From assembly GCF_018499875.1 (NCBI RefSeq), contig NZ_JAHBAY010000008.1:248001-312000 (forward strand): a stretch of 64,000 nucleotides of DNA. The letters run 5' to 3'. Shown one piece after another: positions 9,064-17,887 of the stretch. The stretch's first letter is position 1. Each line of letters opens with the position of its first letter. The position numbers were made by a program, and so were the translations under genes. The notes beneath the pieces were generated by a model, which was given only the letters and a program-made list of their open reading frames with translations, was not told where the DNA came from and ran no database searches. This stretch comes from Kineosporia corallincola (GTDB taxonomy: Bacteria > Actinomycetota > Actinomycetes > Actinomycetales > Kineosporiaceae).

Positions 9064-9444
9064 TCAGTCACCGTCCGGAAGGACCAGGTTGAGAACCATG
9101 CTCACGAACGTCACCACTACCGCGGCGCCGATCGCGGACCAGAAAAAATCATCGATCGTGAACGAGATGTTCAACTGGTCCGACAGCCACGCCACGAGCT
9201 CCAGCATCAGGGCATTGACGACGAAAGCGAACAAACCCAGTGTGAGGATGTAAAACGGCAAAGAAAAGAGCTTCACGACCGGTTTGATGATCGCATTCAC
9301 CACACCGAAGATCGCCCCGACCACGACCAGGGTCAGGACGGTTTTCCCGGTACTGTCGCCAGACACCTCGACGCCCGGCACGACCGCGGTGGCGACCCAG
9401 ATCGCCACCGCATTCACCAGAACTTTGATCAGGATGCTGTCCAC
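9064..9444 (-). CDS. Phage holin family 4-like membrane protein (PF04020 type)
   Basis: A small four-helix membrane protein (126 residues from GTG 9444, 135 from ATG 9471). The pattern NAVAIWVATAVVPGVEV, then VVGAIFGVVNAIIKPVVK and LTLGLFAFVVNALMLELVAW, is characteristic of the chromosomal holin-4 family found widely in actinobacteria, whose function is unknown; it is not evidence of a prophage. The GTG at 9444 has an AGGA 8-9 bases upstream and starts closer to the usual N-terminus than the ATG at 9471. Confidence 0.8.
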   Translation of the reverse strand: MDSILIKVLVNAVAIWVATAVVPGVEVSGDSTGKTVLTLVVVGAIFGVVNAIIKPVVKLFSLPFYILTLGLFAFVVNALMLELVAWLSDQLNISFTIDDFFWSAIGAAVVVTFVSMVLNLVLPDGD

Positions 9445-9609
9445 TGGCGGAATCCTGCCAGAGCCGGCCATGCTTCACGACGCCCGAATCGTCACCGGCC
9501 GACACTTCTGCGTGATCGAGAAGAGTTTCCGGTGGTCCAGCGGGTGTCGCGAGTGCCGGACGAGGCCATCGCGACAACGGTGAGGATGAGCACGTCACCG
9601 GAACCGAAC

Positions 9610-9847
9610 GGACCGGTCCGGTGAATCGGCGGCGCAATCACCGGGACTTCACCGGAAAACCACATGGGTGTGGACCGGGCGATCCATCCGACTCTTGCCG
9701 GACCGACCGGTCCGTCCCGGAGAAGCTGCGACAGGCGTCCCTGATCGGACCGGTCGGCCCGGACCCGAACGTGATCCGGACGTGATCCGGACGCGCTGTG
9801 GACCGGTCGGTCCGGACTTGGACGCGATCTGGACCGGTCGGCCCGGA
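9610..9847. repeat. Cluster of GACCGGTC-centred repeats in a gene-free stretch
   Basis: The 590 bases between the holin-like gene and the exporter gene hold no convincing gene. They contain GGACCGGTCGGCCCGGA at 9747-9763 and 9831-9847, the variant GGACCGGTCGGTCCGGA at 9800-9816, an inverted relative GGACCGACCGGTCCG at 9700-9714, and a shorter GGACCGGTCCGG at 9610-9621. A direct repeat of CGTGATCCGGA lies at about 9770-9791. The core GACCGGTC is a perfect palindrome, so these may be protein-binding sites; which gene they would serve is unclear. Confidence 0.6.
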
Positions 9848-10061
9848 TCACGCACATGAGCGGGCCGGTGCACCCCGGCGTCGCGGTGTGGACCTGCCGA
9901 ACTCGGCCCGCTGAGTTCAGGCGGCCCGGCGATCGGGGGCGGGCCACTGTCCGGGCAGGCCGCAACGACGGCCGGTGATCCGGCCGCCGTTCTTCGGGTC
10001 ACGTGCCTGGTGGACGACGAGAGAGCCCGCTCCCCGCGTCACCGGTTCCGCCGGCGCACCG

Positions 10062-11765
10062 TCATTCCGCCGCCGCGCGGGCCTGGAGACCGGACTGCGT
10101 GCGCAGTTTCTCCTCGGGCAGGAACCAGCTCAGCAGGAAGGCCAGCACCAGCACCGAGGCGCCGATCAGGAACACCAGGTGCATCGAGTCGGCGAAGCCC
10201 TCCAGCACCGGCCGGGCCAGCGCCGGGTCGAGCTGGGTGATGAACGAGGAGTCGTCGATCGACAGACCACCTGCGTCGTGCTTCGTCACCAGGTTCACGA
10301 TCGGCGCGTTGGCCGGGTCGGACGTCACGGACGGGTTCTTCAGCGCCTGGCTGAACGCCGAGCCCGGGTCGGCCGCGGCCTCGCCGATCCGGTCGGAGAT
10401 GTTGCCCGCCACCGACCCGAACAGCACCGACAGGAACACCGCGGTGCCCAGCGTGCCGCCCATCTGCCGGAAGAACGTGGCCGACGAGGTGGCCACGCCC
10501 ATGTCGCGGGGCGGCACCGAGTTCTGCATGGCCAGCACCAGCGTCTGCATGTTGAAGCCCAGCCCCAGGCCGAAGATCAGGGCGAAGCAGCCGACCACCA
10601 CGATCGGGGTGTCCACTTTCATGGTGGCGTAGAGGAACATGCCGAGGGTGAAGAGCACCGAGCCGGCGATCGGAAACACCTTGTACCGGCCGGTCTTCGA
10701 GATGAACTGGCCGGAGACGATCGAGCCGGTCATCATCCCGGCGGTCAGTGGCAGCATCAGCAGGCCGGACTCGGTGGGCGAGTGCTCCTTCACGATCTGG
10801 AGGTAGAGCGGCAGCGCGGCCAGGCCGCCGAACATGCCCATGCCGATGATCAGGTTCAGCGTGGACCCGATGCTGAAGGTCCGGTTGCCGAACAGGCGCA
10901 GCGGCAGCAGGGCGTCGTCACCGATGCGCCGCTCCGCGGTCACGAAGGCCAGGAAACCGACCACGCCGATCACGTAGCAGGCGATCGAGCCACCGCTGCC
11001 CCAGCCCCATTCGCGGCCCTGCTCGGCCACCATCAGCAGCGGCACCAGCATGACCGCGAGGGCCAGGGCGCCGGCCAGGTCGATGCGGTGCTCGCGCCGG
11101 GTGTGCGGGATGTGCAGCACCCGGGCGACCACGGTGAGCGCCACGATGCCGATCGGCACGTTGATCAGGAACACCCAGCGCCAGCCGCTGACCCACAGGA
11201 TCGTGTCGGCACCCGCGAAGAACCCGCCGACCAGGGGGCCGAGCACGCTGGACGAACCGAACACGGCCAGGAAGTAGCCCTGGTAGCGGGCTCTCTCGCG
11301 GGGCGACACGATGTCGCCGACGATGGCCAGCGCCAGCGAGAACAGACCGCCCGCGCCCAGTCCCTGGAACGCCCGGAAGGCCGCCAGCTGGTACATGTCC
11401 TGGGCGAACCCGCACATCGCCGAGCCGACCACGAACAGCGAGATCGCGGTCAGGAAGAACGGGCGTCTGCCGTAGAGGTCGGACAGCTTGCCGTAGAGCG
11501 GGGTGCTGATCGTCGAGGTGATCAGGTAGGCCGTGGTCACCCAGGCCTGGATGCTGAGGCCGTCCAGGTCGTCGGAGATGGTGCGGATGGACGTCGAGAC
11601 GATGGTCAGGTCCAGCGCCGCCAGCAGCATGCCCATCATCAGGCCGCTGATGATGACGACGATCTGGCGGTGAGTGAGCGCCGTCGCGGCACCGGGTTCC
11701 GGCGTGGTGCCCGGATCGGCCGTCATCTGCCCGGGTTCCGGCTCCGGTGGTGTCGGGGTGGACAT
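10062..11765 (-). CDS. MFS multidrug exporter, DHA2 family (EmrB/QacA type, 14 TM)
   Basis: A 567-residue proton-driven exporter of the cytoplasmic membrane. The TM1 signature ALDLTIVSTSIRTISDDL, motif A GKLSDLYGRRPFFL and motif C-like GSSSVLGPLVGGFF are visible, and hydrophobic segments continue to about residue 555, consistent with 14 helices. The ATG at 11765 is used because AGGAG lies just upstream; an in-frame ATG 39 bases earlier has no such site. It is divergent from the nitrilase-family gene; no TetR/MarR regulator is adjacent. Substrate unknown. Confidence 0.87.
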   Translation of the reverse strand: MSTPTPPEPEPGQMTADPGTTPEPGAATALTHRQIVVIISGLMMGMLLAALDLTIVSTSIRTISDDLDGLSIQAWVTTAYLITSTISTPLYGKLSDLYGRRPFFLTAISLFVVGSAMCGFAQDMYQLAAFRAFQGLGAGGLFSLALAIVGDIVSPRERARYQGYFLAVFGSSSVLGPLVGGFFAGADTILWVSGWRWVFLINVPIGIVALTVVARVLHIPHTRREHRIDLAGALALAVMLVPLLMVAEQGREWGWGSGGSIACYVIGVVGFLAFVTAERRIGDDALLPLRLFGNRTFSIGSTLNLIIGMGMFGGLAALPLYLQIVKEHSPTESGLLMLPLTAGMMTGSIVSGQFISKTGRYKVFPIAGSVLFTLGMFLYATMKVDTPIVVVGCFALIFGLGLGFNMQTLVLAMQNSVPPRDMGVATSSATFFRQMGGTLGTAVFLSVLFGSVAGNISDRIGEAAADPGSAFSQALKNPSVTSDPANAPIVNLVTKHDAGGLSIDDSSFITQLDPALARPVLEGFADSMHLVFLIGASVLVLAFLLSWFLPEEKLRTQSGLQARAAAE

Positions 11766-11941
11766 CGGGCTCCTCATGATCGGGTCTGGGCGGTGCGCGG
11801 GCATGGCGGTGCCGACGTCGGTCAGGGGGGCATCGGCGGATCGGGGCCGGGGAGTAAGTCCCGGCGCCGTGACGGTGCGGTGATTGTGTCAGGCAACGGC
11901 TCGGCGCAGGACTGACAGACCCCCGACGTACGCTTCCGGGC

Positions 11942-12751
11942 ATGCGCGTACACGTGCTCCAGCTGGCCTACGGCGACGACGAGCCGGTCGCCGAGCGGGT
12001 GCGGCGGGCCGAGGCCCTGGTCGCCGCCCAGTCCGGTGCCGACCTGGTGGTGCTGCCCGAGCTCTGGGCGCCCACCGGCTTCGGTTACCGCCGCTGGCCC
12101 GGCGCCGCCGAGCCGCTCGACGGGCCCACGGTCACCGCGATCGCCCGGGCCGCCCGGCACATCGGCGCCTACGTGCACGCCGGGTCGATCATCGAGGCCG
12201 CGGCGCCGCACGCCGACCGGGGCCCCGACGGGCGCGGTCTGTGGAACACCTCGGTACTGATCGCCCGCGACGGCACGCCCCTGGTCAGTTATCGCAAGGT
12301 GCACCGGTTCGGGTTCGCCGCGGGTGAGCCCGACCTGATCGAGGCCGGCACCGAGCTGGTCACCGTGCCCCTGCGGGCCGGCGGCCACACCGTCACCGCC
12401 GGGCTGGCCACCTGTTACGACCTGCGCTTCCCCGAGCTGTTCCGGGGCCTGACCCAGGCCGGGGCCGGGCTCTTCGTGGTGCCCGCCGCCTGGCCGGCGG
12501 CCCGGGTGGAGCACTGGCGGCTGCTCGGCCGGGCCCGCGCGGTGGAGAACCAGGCCGTCGTGGTTCAGTGCAACACGGCCGGCACCCACGCGGGCACCAG
12601 AATGGGTGGGCACAGCCAGGTGGTCTCGGCCACCGGTGAGGTGCTGGCCGAGGCCGGTGACGACGAGACCGTTCTCGTCGCAGACGTCGACCTGGCCGGG
12701 ATCGGCACGTACCGGGAACAGTTCCCGGTGCTGGCCGACCGGCGACTGTAG
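11942..12751 (+). CDS. Carbon-nitrogen hydrolase (nitrilase superfamily amidase)
   Basis: A 269-residue cytoplasmic amidohydrolase with the full nitrilase triad: Glu40 in LPELW, Lys119 in YRKVH and the nucleophile Cys158 in ATCYDLRFPEL. The size and the CYDLRFPEL block fit the single-domain branch that includes omega-amidase (Nit2)-like enzymes and uncharacterised actinobacterial amidases. It stands alone, divergent from the exporter, and is followed 21 bp later by the copper/oxidase-assembly fusion gene. The precise amide substrate cannot be inferred. Confidence 0.87.
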   Translation: MRVHVLQLAYGDDEPVAERVRRAEALVAAQSGADLVVLPELWAPTGFGYRRWPGAAEPLDGPTVTAIARAARHIGAYVHAGSIIEAAAPHADRGPDGRGLWNTSVLIARDGTPLVSYRKVHRFGFAAGEPDLIEAGTELVTVPLRAGGHTVTAGLATCYDLRFPELFRGLTQAGAGLFVVPAAWPAARVEHWRLLGRARAVENQAVVVQCNTAGTHAGTRMGGHSQVVSATGEVLAEAGDDETVLVADVDLAGIGTYREQFPVLADRRL

Positions 12752-12772
12752 ATCTAGCGGCCCCCGGGTGAA

Positions 12773-14857
12773 GTGGATGACGACCAGGTGAGCAGTACGA
12801 CGACGACCCCCCGCACGGCCGGTGGGCGTGGCGCGGGCGGGGTGGACCCGGCACTGGCCGGCCGGATGGCGGCGGTCGGCACCGTCCTGGTCGTGCTGGC
12901 CCTCGGCACGGCCGGTGCGGCGGCCGCGGGTTCCGGCGCGGTCGCGCCGAGCATCCTGCAAGACGCCGGGCCGCTGGTGCGCTGGGGCCTGATCTTCGCC
13001 CGGGTGATCGCCGACATCGCCGGCTCGGTCACGGTCGGCGTGCTGCTGCTGACCGCGGTGGCGCTGCCGGTGGGCAAGCAGGGCCAGGCACACCGCCCGG
13101 CCTTCCTGATCGCCGCGGCCGCCGCCACGGTCTGGGCCCTGGCCGCGATCGCCCTGCTCGTGTTCAATCTGGCCGACGTGCTCGGATCGTCCATCGACAG
13201 CCCGGGTTTCGGCAGTCAGCTGGTGGCCTACACCCGGGACATCGACCTGGGCCGCGGACTGGGCCTGACCGCGGCCGGAGCCGCGGTGATCGGCCTGCTC
13301 GCGGCCGGTGCGGTCAAGACCACCTCGGCCGCCTGGCTGGCCGGCGGGTCGCTGGCCGCGCTGGTGCCGACCGCGCTGAACGGCCATGCCAGCAGCAGCG
13401 CCGACCACCAGACCGCCGTCACCAGCCTGGGCCTGCACCTGGTCGGCGCCTCGGTGTGGGTCGGCGGCCTGGCAGCCCTGCTGCTGCTCGCGCCCACCCT
13501 GAAGACCGGGGTGCTGGCCGACGCGGCGCAGCGCTACTCCACCTTCGCGCTCTGGTCTTTCCTGGCGGTCGCCGCGTCCGGCCTGATCAACGCCTGGCTG
13601 CGGATCGGCAGCCTGGGCAACCTGGGCAACAGCTACGGCCTGCTGCTGCTCGGCAAGACCGTGGCGCTGGTGCTGCTCGGCCTGTTCGGCTACCGCCACC
13701 GCGCGTCCACGCTGCCCGACCTGGCGGCCGGCAAGCGGGGCGCCTTCACCCGCCTGGCCGTGGTCGAGCTCGGCATCATGGCGATCGCCTTCGGCCTGGC
13801 CTCGGCCCTGTCGCGCACGCCCCCGCCGAACGCCGGTGAGCCCACCCTCGACATCGCCCAGGCCGTCACCGGTTACCCGATGCCGCCGGAACCCACCGCG
13901 GCCCGCTGGATCACCCAGTGGCAGCCCGACCTGATGTGGGTGCTCATCGCCGGCGTCGGGCTGGTCGCCTACCTCACCGGCGTGTACCGGCTGCGCCGCC
14001 GGGGCGACGCCTGGCCGGTGGGCCGCACCGTCGCCATCCTGCTCGGCCTGGCCGTGCTGGTGTACACCACGTGCAGCGGCCCGGCGGTCTACGGCCGGGT
14101 CACGTTCAGCGGTCACATGGTCATGCACATGATGCTCTCGATGATCGTGCCGCCGCTGCTGGTGCTCGGCGCCCCGGTCACGCTGGCCCTGCGCACCCTC
14201 GCGGTGCGCAAGGACGGCAGCCGCGGCCCGCGCGAGTGGCTGCTGATCGTCACCGAATCCCGTTACCTGCGGCTGATCTCGTTCCCGCCGGTGGCGGCCG
14301 CGCTGTTCGCCGGCAGCCTGGTGGTGTTCTACTACTCCGGTCTGTTCCAGCTGGCGCTGACCACCCACACCGGGCACGAGCTGATGGACGTGCACTTCCT
14401 GTTCAGCGGCTACCTGTTCACCTGGACCATGATCGGTGTCGATCCCGGCCCCCGGCGGATGGGCTTCCCGCTGAGGCTGATCGTGCTGCTGGCCACCATG
14501 GCCTTCCACGCGTTCTTCTTCCTGGCCCTGATGAACGGCGAAACCGTGCTCCAGCCGGACTTCTTCGGCAACCTGGGCCGCACCTGGGGCGAGAGCCTGC
14601 TGGCCGACCAGCAGACCGGCGGCGGCATCGGCTGGGGCATCGGCGAGGTGCCGACGCTGCTGATCGCGGTCGTGCTGATGTTCCAGTGGGCCCGCTCCGA
14701 CGCCCGGGAGTCCCGGCGCTACGACCGCAAGGCCGACCGCGACGGCGACGCCGAGCTGGAGGCGTACAACCAGATGCTGGCCAGGTTGTCGGGCAAGAAG
14801 CCCGCGCCCACTGCGCCCGAAGGGGCCGGGGAGGACGAGAAGCCACCCGCTTCGTGA
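12773..14857 (+). CDS. CopD-CtaG fusion membrane protein (copper handling / cytochrome c oxidase assembly)
   Basis: A 694-residue polytopic membrane protein. The first half (to about residue 340) has the CopD-like run of helices with an HLVGASVWVGGLAALLLL block and NSYGLLLLGKTVALVLLG; the second half (about 385-650) is a caa3_CtaG domain with VTFSGHMVMHMMLSMIVPPLL, HTGHELMDVHFLFSGYLF and PRRMGFPLRL. Such fusions are common in actinobacteria and are thought to deliver copper to the oxidase. The GTG at 12773 begins the open frame; a second in-frame GTG at 12788 is equally possible. Confidence 0.9.
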   Translation: MDDDQVSSTTTTPRTAGGRGAGGVDPALAGRMAAVGTVLVVLALGTAGAAAAGSGAVAPSILQDAGPLVRWGLIFARVIADIAGSVTVGVLLLTAVALPVGKQGQAHRPAFLIAAAAATVWALAAIALLVFNLADVLGSSIDSPGFGSQLVAYTRDIDLGRGLGLTAAGAAVIGLLAAGAVKTTSAAWLAGGSLAALVPTALNGHASSSADHQTAVTSLGLHLVGASVWVGGLAALLLLAPTLKTGVLADAAQRYSTFALWSFLAVAASGLINAWLRIGSLGNLGNSYGLLLLGKTVALVLLGLFGYRHRASTLPDLAAGKRGAFTRLAVVELGIMAIAFGLASALSRTPPPNAGEPTLDIAQAVTGYPMPPEPTAARWITQWQPDLMWVLIAGVGLVAYLTGVYRLRRRGDAWPVGRTVAILLGLAVLVYTTCSGPAVYGRVTFSGHMVMHMMLSMIVPPLLVLGAPVTLALRTLAVRKDGSRGPREWLLIVTESRYLRLISFPPVAAALFAGSLVVFYYSGLFQLALTTHTGHELMDVHFLFSGYLFTWTMIGVDPGPRRMGFPLRLIVLLATMAFHAFFFLALMNGETVLQPDFFGNLGRTWGESLLADQQTGGGIGWGIGEVPTLLIAVVLMFQWARSDARESRRYDRKADRDGDAELEAYNQMLARLSGKKPAPTAPEGAGEDEKPPAS

Positions 14858-14870
14858 TAGGACAAATCGG

Positions 14871-16886
14871 GTGAATCCTGACTTCACTGATCTGGACGCT
14901 CTGCTCGAGCTGCCCCGGGTCGCCGGACTGGCGCTGTCGCCCGACGGCACCCGGCTGGTCACCTCGGTGGCGGCGCTCGGCCCGCAGCGCACGAGCTACG
15001 TCAGCTCGTTGTGGCAGGTCTCGCCCGACCCGGAGGGGCCGTCCGCCCGGCGGCTGACCTGGGGTGCGCAGAACGAGTCCGGGCCGGTCTTCCGGCCGGA
15101 CGGCGACCTGCTGTTCGTCTCCTCGCGGCCCGATCCGGACGACGACGGGGGCGATCGGCCGCCCTCGCTCTGGCTCCTGCCCGCCGACGGCGGTGAGGCC
15201 CGGCCGTTCGCCACCCGGCCCGGCGGGGTGAGCAGCACGGCGGTCGCGGCCGGGGCGGGCACGGTGGTGATCACGTCGCCGGTCTTTCCGTCGTCCACCG
15301 GAACCGGTGACGACGAACGGCGCCACCGGGCCCGGCGTGAGCTGAAGATCAGCGCCACCCTGCACGAGAGCAGCCCGTTCCGGTTCTGGGACCGGTTCCA
15401 CGGGCCCGAGGCCGACCGGCTCTTCGTGCTGTCGCAGACCGGGGACGGCGAACCGGCCGCGCGCGACCTGACCGGGCACACCGGCCCGGCCCTGCACCCC
15501 GACCCGGAGTACGTGGTCACCCCGGACGGCACCACGGTGATCGGCGTCTGGCAGGTGGTCGGCGCCGGTGGGCAGGTCCGCTCCACCCTGGTGACGATCG
15601 ACGTGGCCACCGGCACCCGCCGCACTCTGCTCGACGACCGCACCAGTGAGTTCTCCGGCCTGGCGGTCTCTCCCGACGGCACCCGGGTGGCGTTCCTGGC
15701 CGAGTCGCTGCCCACCGTCGACGAGCCGTTCGACCTGCGTCTGATGGTGCTGAACCTGGACGGCGGCGAGCCGCACGAGGCCGCCCCGGGCTGGGACCGC
15801 TGGCCCGCCGCCGCCCCGGTGTGGACGCCCGACGGCGGCACCCTGCTGGTCACGGCCGACGACCACGGCCGCCGCCCGGTGTTCCGCGTCGACCTGACCC
15901 TGGGCACCGTGCGCCGGCTCACCGGCGAGGGCACCTTCACCGACCTGCTGCTCGCCCGCGACGGCACCGTCGCCTACGCCCTGCGCAGCACTGTCGACGT
16001 CCCACCCACGCCGGTCCGGATCGACCCGCTGACCGGCGAGGTCACCACCCTGCGCGGCCCGGTCTCCGCCCCGGCCGTGCCGGGAACGCTGACCGAGGTG
16101 CACGTCACCGCCGAGGACGGCTACGACGTGCGTGGCTGGCTGGTCCTGCCTGCCGGGCACGAGGACGGCCGCCCGGCCCCGCTGCTGCTGTGGGTGCACG
16201 GCGGTCCGCACGACTCCTGGCGGGCCTGGCACTGGCGCTGGAACCCGTGGCCGGCCGTGGCCCGGGGCTATGCGGTGCTGCTGCCCGACCCGGCCCTGTC
16301 CACCGGCTACGGCCTCGATTTCGTCCGCCGGGGCTGGGACGGCTGGGGCGGCACGCCCTACACCGACCTGATGGCGATCACCGACGCCGTGGTGGCCCGC
16401 GACGACATCGACGGCGAACGCACCGCCGCGATGGGCGCCTCCTACGGCGGCTACCTGGCCAACTGGATCGCCGGGCACACCGGCCGCTTCCGGGGCATCG
16501 TGTCGCACGCCGGGCTCTGGGACCTGGAAACCTTCGCCCGCACCACCGACGTGCCCTACTACATGCCGCACACGATGACTGCGGAAACCCGCGCGCAGAA
16601 CTCCCCTTCGCGGCACCTCGCCTCGATCACCACGCCGATGCTGATCATTCACGGTGAGCAGGACCACCGGGTGCCGATCGGCGAGGCCCTCGCCATGTAC
16701 ACCCAGCTGGGCGAGCAGGCCGTCACCGACGACGGCACCATGCCGCACCGGCTCCTGGTGTTCCCCGACGAGAACCACTGGGTGGCCAAGCCGCAGAACA
16801 GCCGGCTCTGGTACGAGACGGTGTTCGCGTTCCTCGCGCAGACCCTGCTGGGAGAACCGTGGCAAGCCCCTGACCTGCTGCGTTAG
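14871..16886 (+). CDS. S9 family prolyl-oligopeptidase-type serine peptidase
   Basis: A 671-residue enzyme with an N-terminal beta-propeller (TolB/DPP-like repeats such as LAVSPDGTRVAFLAE) to about residue 400 and a C-terminal alpha/beta-hydrolase domain. The catalytic triad is readable: Ser524 in MGASYGGYLANW, Asp598 in HGEQDHRVP and His636 in DENHWV; the oxyanion segment WVHGGPHDSW is also present. There is no signal peptide, so it is likely cytoplasmic. The GTG start lies 13 bp after the CopD-CtaG stop, so the two may be cotranscribed, though a functional link is not obvious. Confidence 0.92.
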   Translation: MNPDFTDLDALLELPRVAGLALSPDGTRLVTSVAALGPQRTSYVSSLWQVSPDPEGPSARRLTWGAQNESGPVFRPDGDLLFVSSRPDPDDDGGDRPPSLWLLPADGGEARPFATRPGGVSSTAVAAGAGTVVITSPVFPSSTGTGDDERRHRARRELKISATLHESSPFRFWDRFHGPEADRLFVLSQTGDGEPAARDLTGHTGPALHPDPEYVVTPDGTTVIGVWQVVGAGGQVRSTLVTIDVATGTRRTLLDDRTSEFSGLAVSPDGTRVAFLAESLPTVDEPFDLRLMVLNLDGGEPHEAAPGWDRWPAAAPVWTPDGGTLLVTADDHGRRPVFRVDLTLGTVRRLTGEGTFTDLLLARDGTVAYALRSTVDVPPTPVRIDPLTGEVTTLRGPVSAPAVPGTLTEVHVTAEDGYDVRGWLVLPAGHEDGRPAPLLLWVHGGPHDSWRAWHWRWNPWPAVARGYAVLLPDPALSTGYGLDFVRRGWDGWGGTPYTDLMAITDAVVARDDIDGERTAAMGASYGGYLANWIAGHTGRFRGIVSHAGLWDLETFARTTDVPYYMPHTMTAETRAQNSPSRHLASITTPMLIIHGEQDHRVPIGEALAMYTQLGEQAVTDDGTMPHRLLVFPDENHWVAKPQNSRLWYETVFAFLAQTLLGEPWQAPDLLR

Positions 16887-17047
16887 GCCGATTTCGGATC
16901 GGCGGTCCGGGTGGTGGTGCACCCGGGCACCCACCCGGGAAACTTTCTGTTGACCATGCAACGTTTACTCCGCGTCCCGCGTCTGCCTGCCGGGAGGACG
17001 CCGATGGATGCGGCGCACGGGACCTGAGAAGTGAGGAAAGGCGCGGC

Positions 17048-17845
17048 ATGACGGAGCACGGAGCGGACGACGAGCTCGCAGCGCGACTCGACGTCGCTCT
17101 GCACGAACGGCTGGACGACACCACGGTTGACGTCGCCGCACTCGCGGCGGGCGGCAGACGGCGTGCCCGGCACGTGCGCACGCAACGGCTGGGTGCCGCG
17201 GTCGGCGCGCTGGCCGTGCTGATCGCCGTTCCGGTGGGCTGGCAGCTGGCCTCGGCCGACAGACCGACTGACGTCCAGAGCGCCGCCCTGCTGCCGAGAC
17301 AGCAGGAGCAGGCTGCCGAAGGAGTGCCTGAATCGGTCGGTTTCACCGCGGGCGAGCTGCCTGCCGGGTCCACCTTGTCGGGCGCCGCCGCCGGGGCGAG
17401 CTCCGGGTCGGTCGATCCGGCCCTGGTCGCCGGGCTGAACTGCGCCAGCTCCGGCCCGAGCGGCACGGCCGCCGCACAGCCGGGCAGCACCGACAACGCC
17501 CAGCAGCGTGAGTGGCGCTGGAGCGGCAGCAGCGACGTGGCGCTCACCGTCACCCGCTGGGCCAGCACCGACGCCGCGGCCGACGCCCTCACCACCCTGG
17601 CCGGCGACACCGGCAACTGCACCTGGAACGACCCGGTCGACATCCTCCGCACCGAGGTGGAGGGCTCGCAGCAGACCTGGGCCGCCGCCTCCACCACGGA
17701 CGGCCGGTCGGTCGTGCGCGTGGTGGTGCGGGTCGACGAACTGGTCGCGGGCGTGCAGGTCGTCGGCACCGATCAGGAAGACGCCACCGAGCTGGCCGAG
17801 ACGCTCGCCGCGGCCGAGGTGCAGAAGCTGGAACAGGTCGACTGA
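17048..17845 (+). CDS. Single-pass membrane protein of unknown function
   Basis: A 265-residue protein: an acidic cytoplasmic N-terminus with a basic patch (GGRRRARHVRTQRL), one transmembrane segment (LGAAVGALAVLIAVPVGWQL, residues about 49-68), then a Ser/Ala-rich linker and an extracellular domain with two visible cysteines (LNCASS and GNCTWND) that could form a disulfide. The topology resembles anti-sigma-type or sensor proteins but no anti-sigma signature or neighbouring sigma gene is seen. The ATG follows GAGGAAAG. A hairpin terminator follows directly. Confidence 0.65.
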   Translation: MTEHGADDELAARLDVALHERLDDTTVDVAALAAGGRRRARHVRTQRLGAAVGALAVLIAVPVGWQLASADRPTDVQSAALLPRQQEQAAEGVPESVGFTAGELPAGSTLSGAAAGASSGSVDPALVAGLNCASSGPSGTAAAQPGSTDNAQQREWRWSGSSDVALTVTRWASTDAAADALTTLAGDTGNCTWNDPVDILRTEVEGSQQTWAAASTTDGRSVVRVVVRVDELVAGVQVVGTDQEDATELAETLAAAEVQKLEQVD

Positions 17846-17850
17846 CGGAT

Positions 17851-17881
17851 CGCGGGCGCCACCTGAGCGGTGGCGCCCGCG
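17851..17881. terminator. Hairpin terminator between convergent genes
   Basis: Perfect 12-bp stem CGCGGGCGCCAC / GTGGCGCCCGCG with a 7-base loop, placed between the membrane protein and the convergent acyl-CoA dehydrogenase gene; probably acts in both directions. Confidence 0.8.
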
Positions 17882-17887
17882 ACCCAC

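Noticed and set aside
9064-9444. Holin gene as a sign of a prophage
   Set aside because: No lysin, capsid or tail gene is nearby; this holin-4 family is a common chromosomal protein in actinobacteria.
10062-11943. Long open frames opposite the exporter gene
   Set aside because: They are frame shadows of a G+C-rich gene: the minus-strand frame has clear MFS motifs and transmembrane helices, the plus-strand frames have only His/Gln/Arg/Gly-rich low-complexity sequence.
11822-16961. Minus-strand open frames of up to about 1056 and 847 codons across the nitrilase, CopD-CtaG and S9 peptidase genes
   Set aside because: Composition is low-complexity and no domain is visible, while the plus-strand genes have full catalytic motifs.
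16960-17010. ECF-sigma promoter (AAC-N17-CGTC) before the membrane protein at 17048
   Set aside because: Such short motifs are frequent in this base composition and no sigma factor lies nearby.
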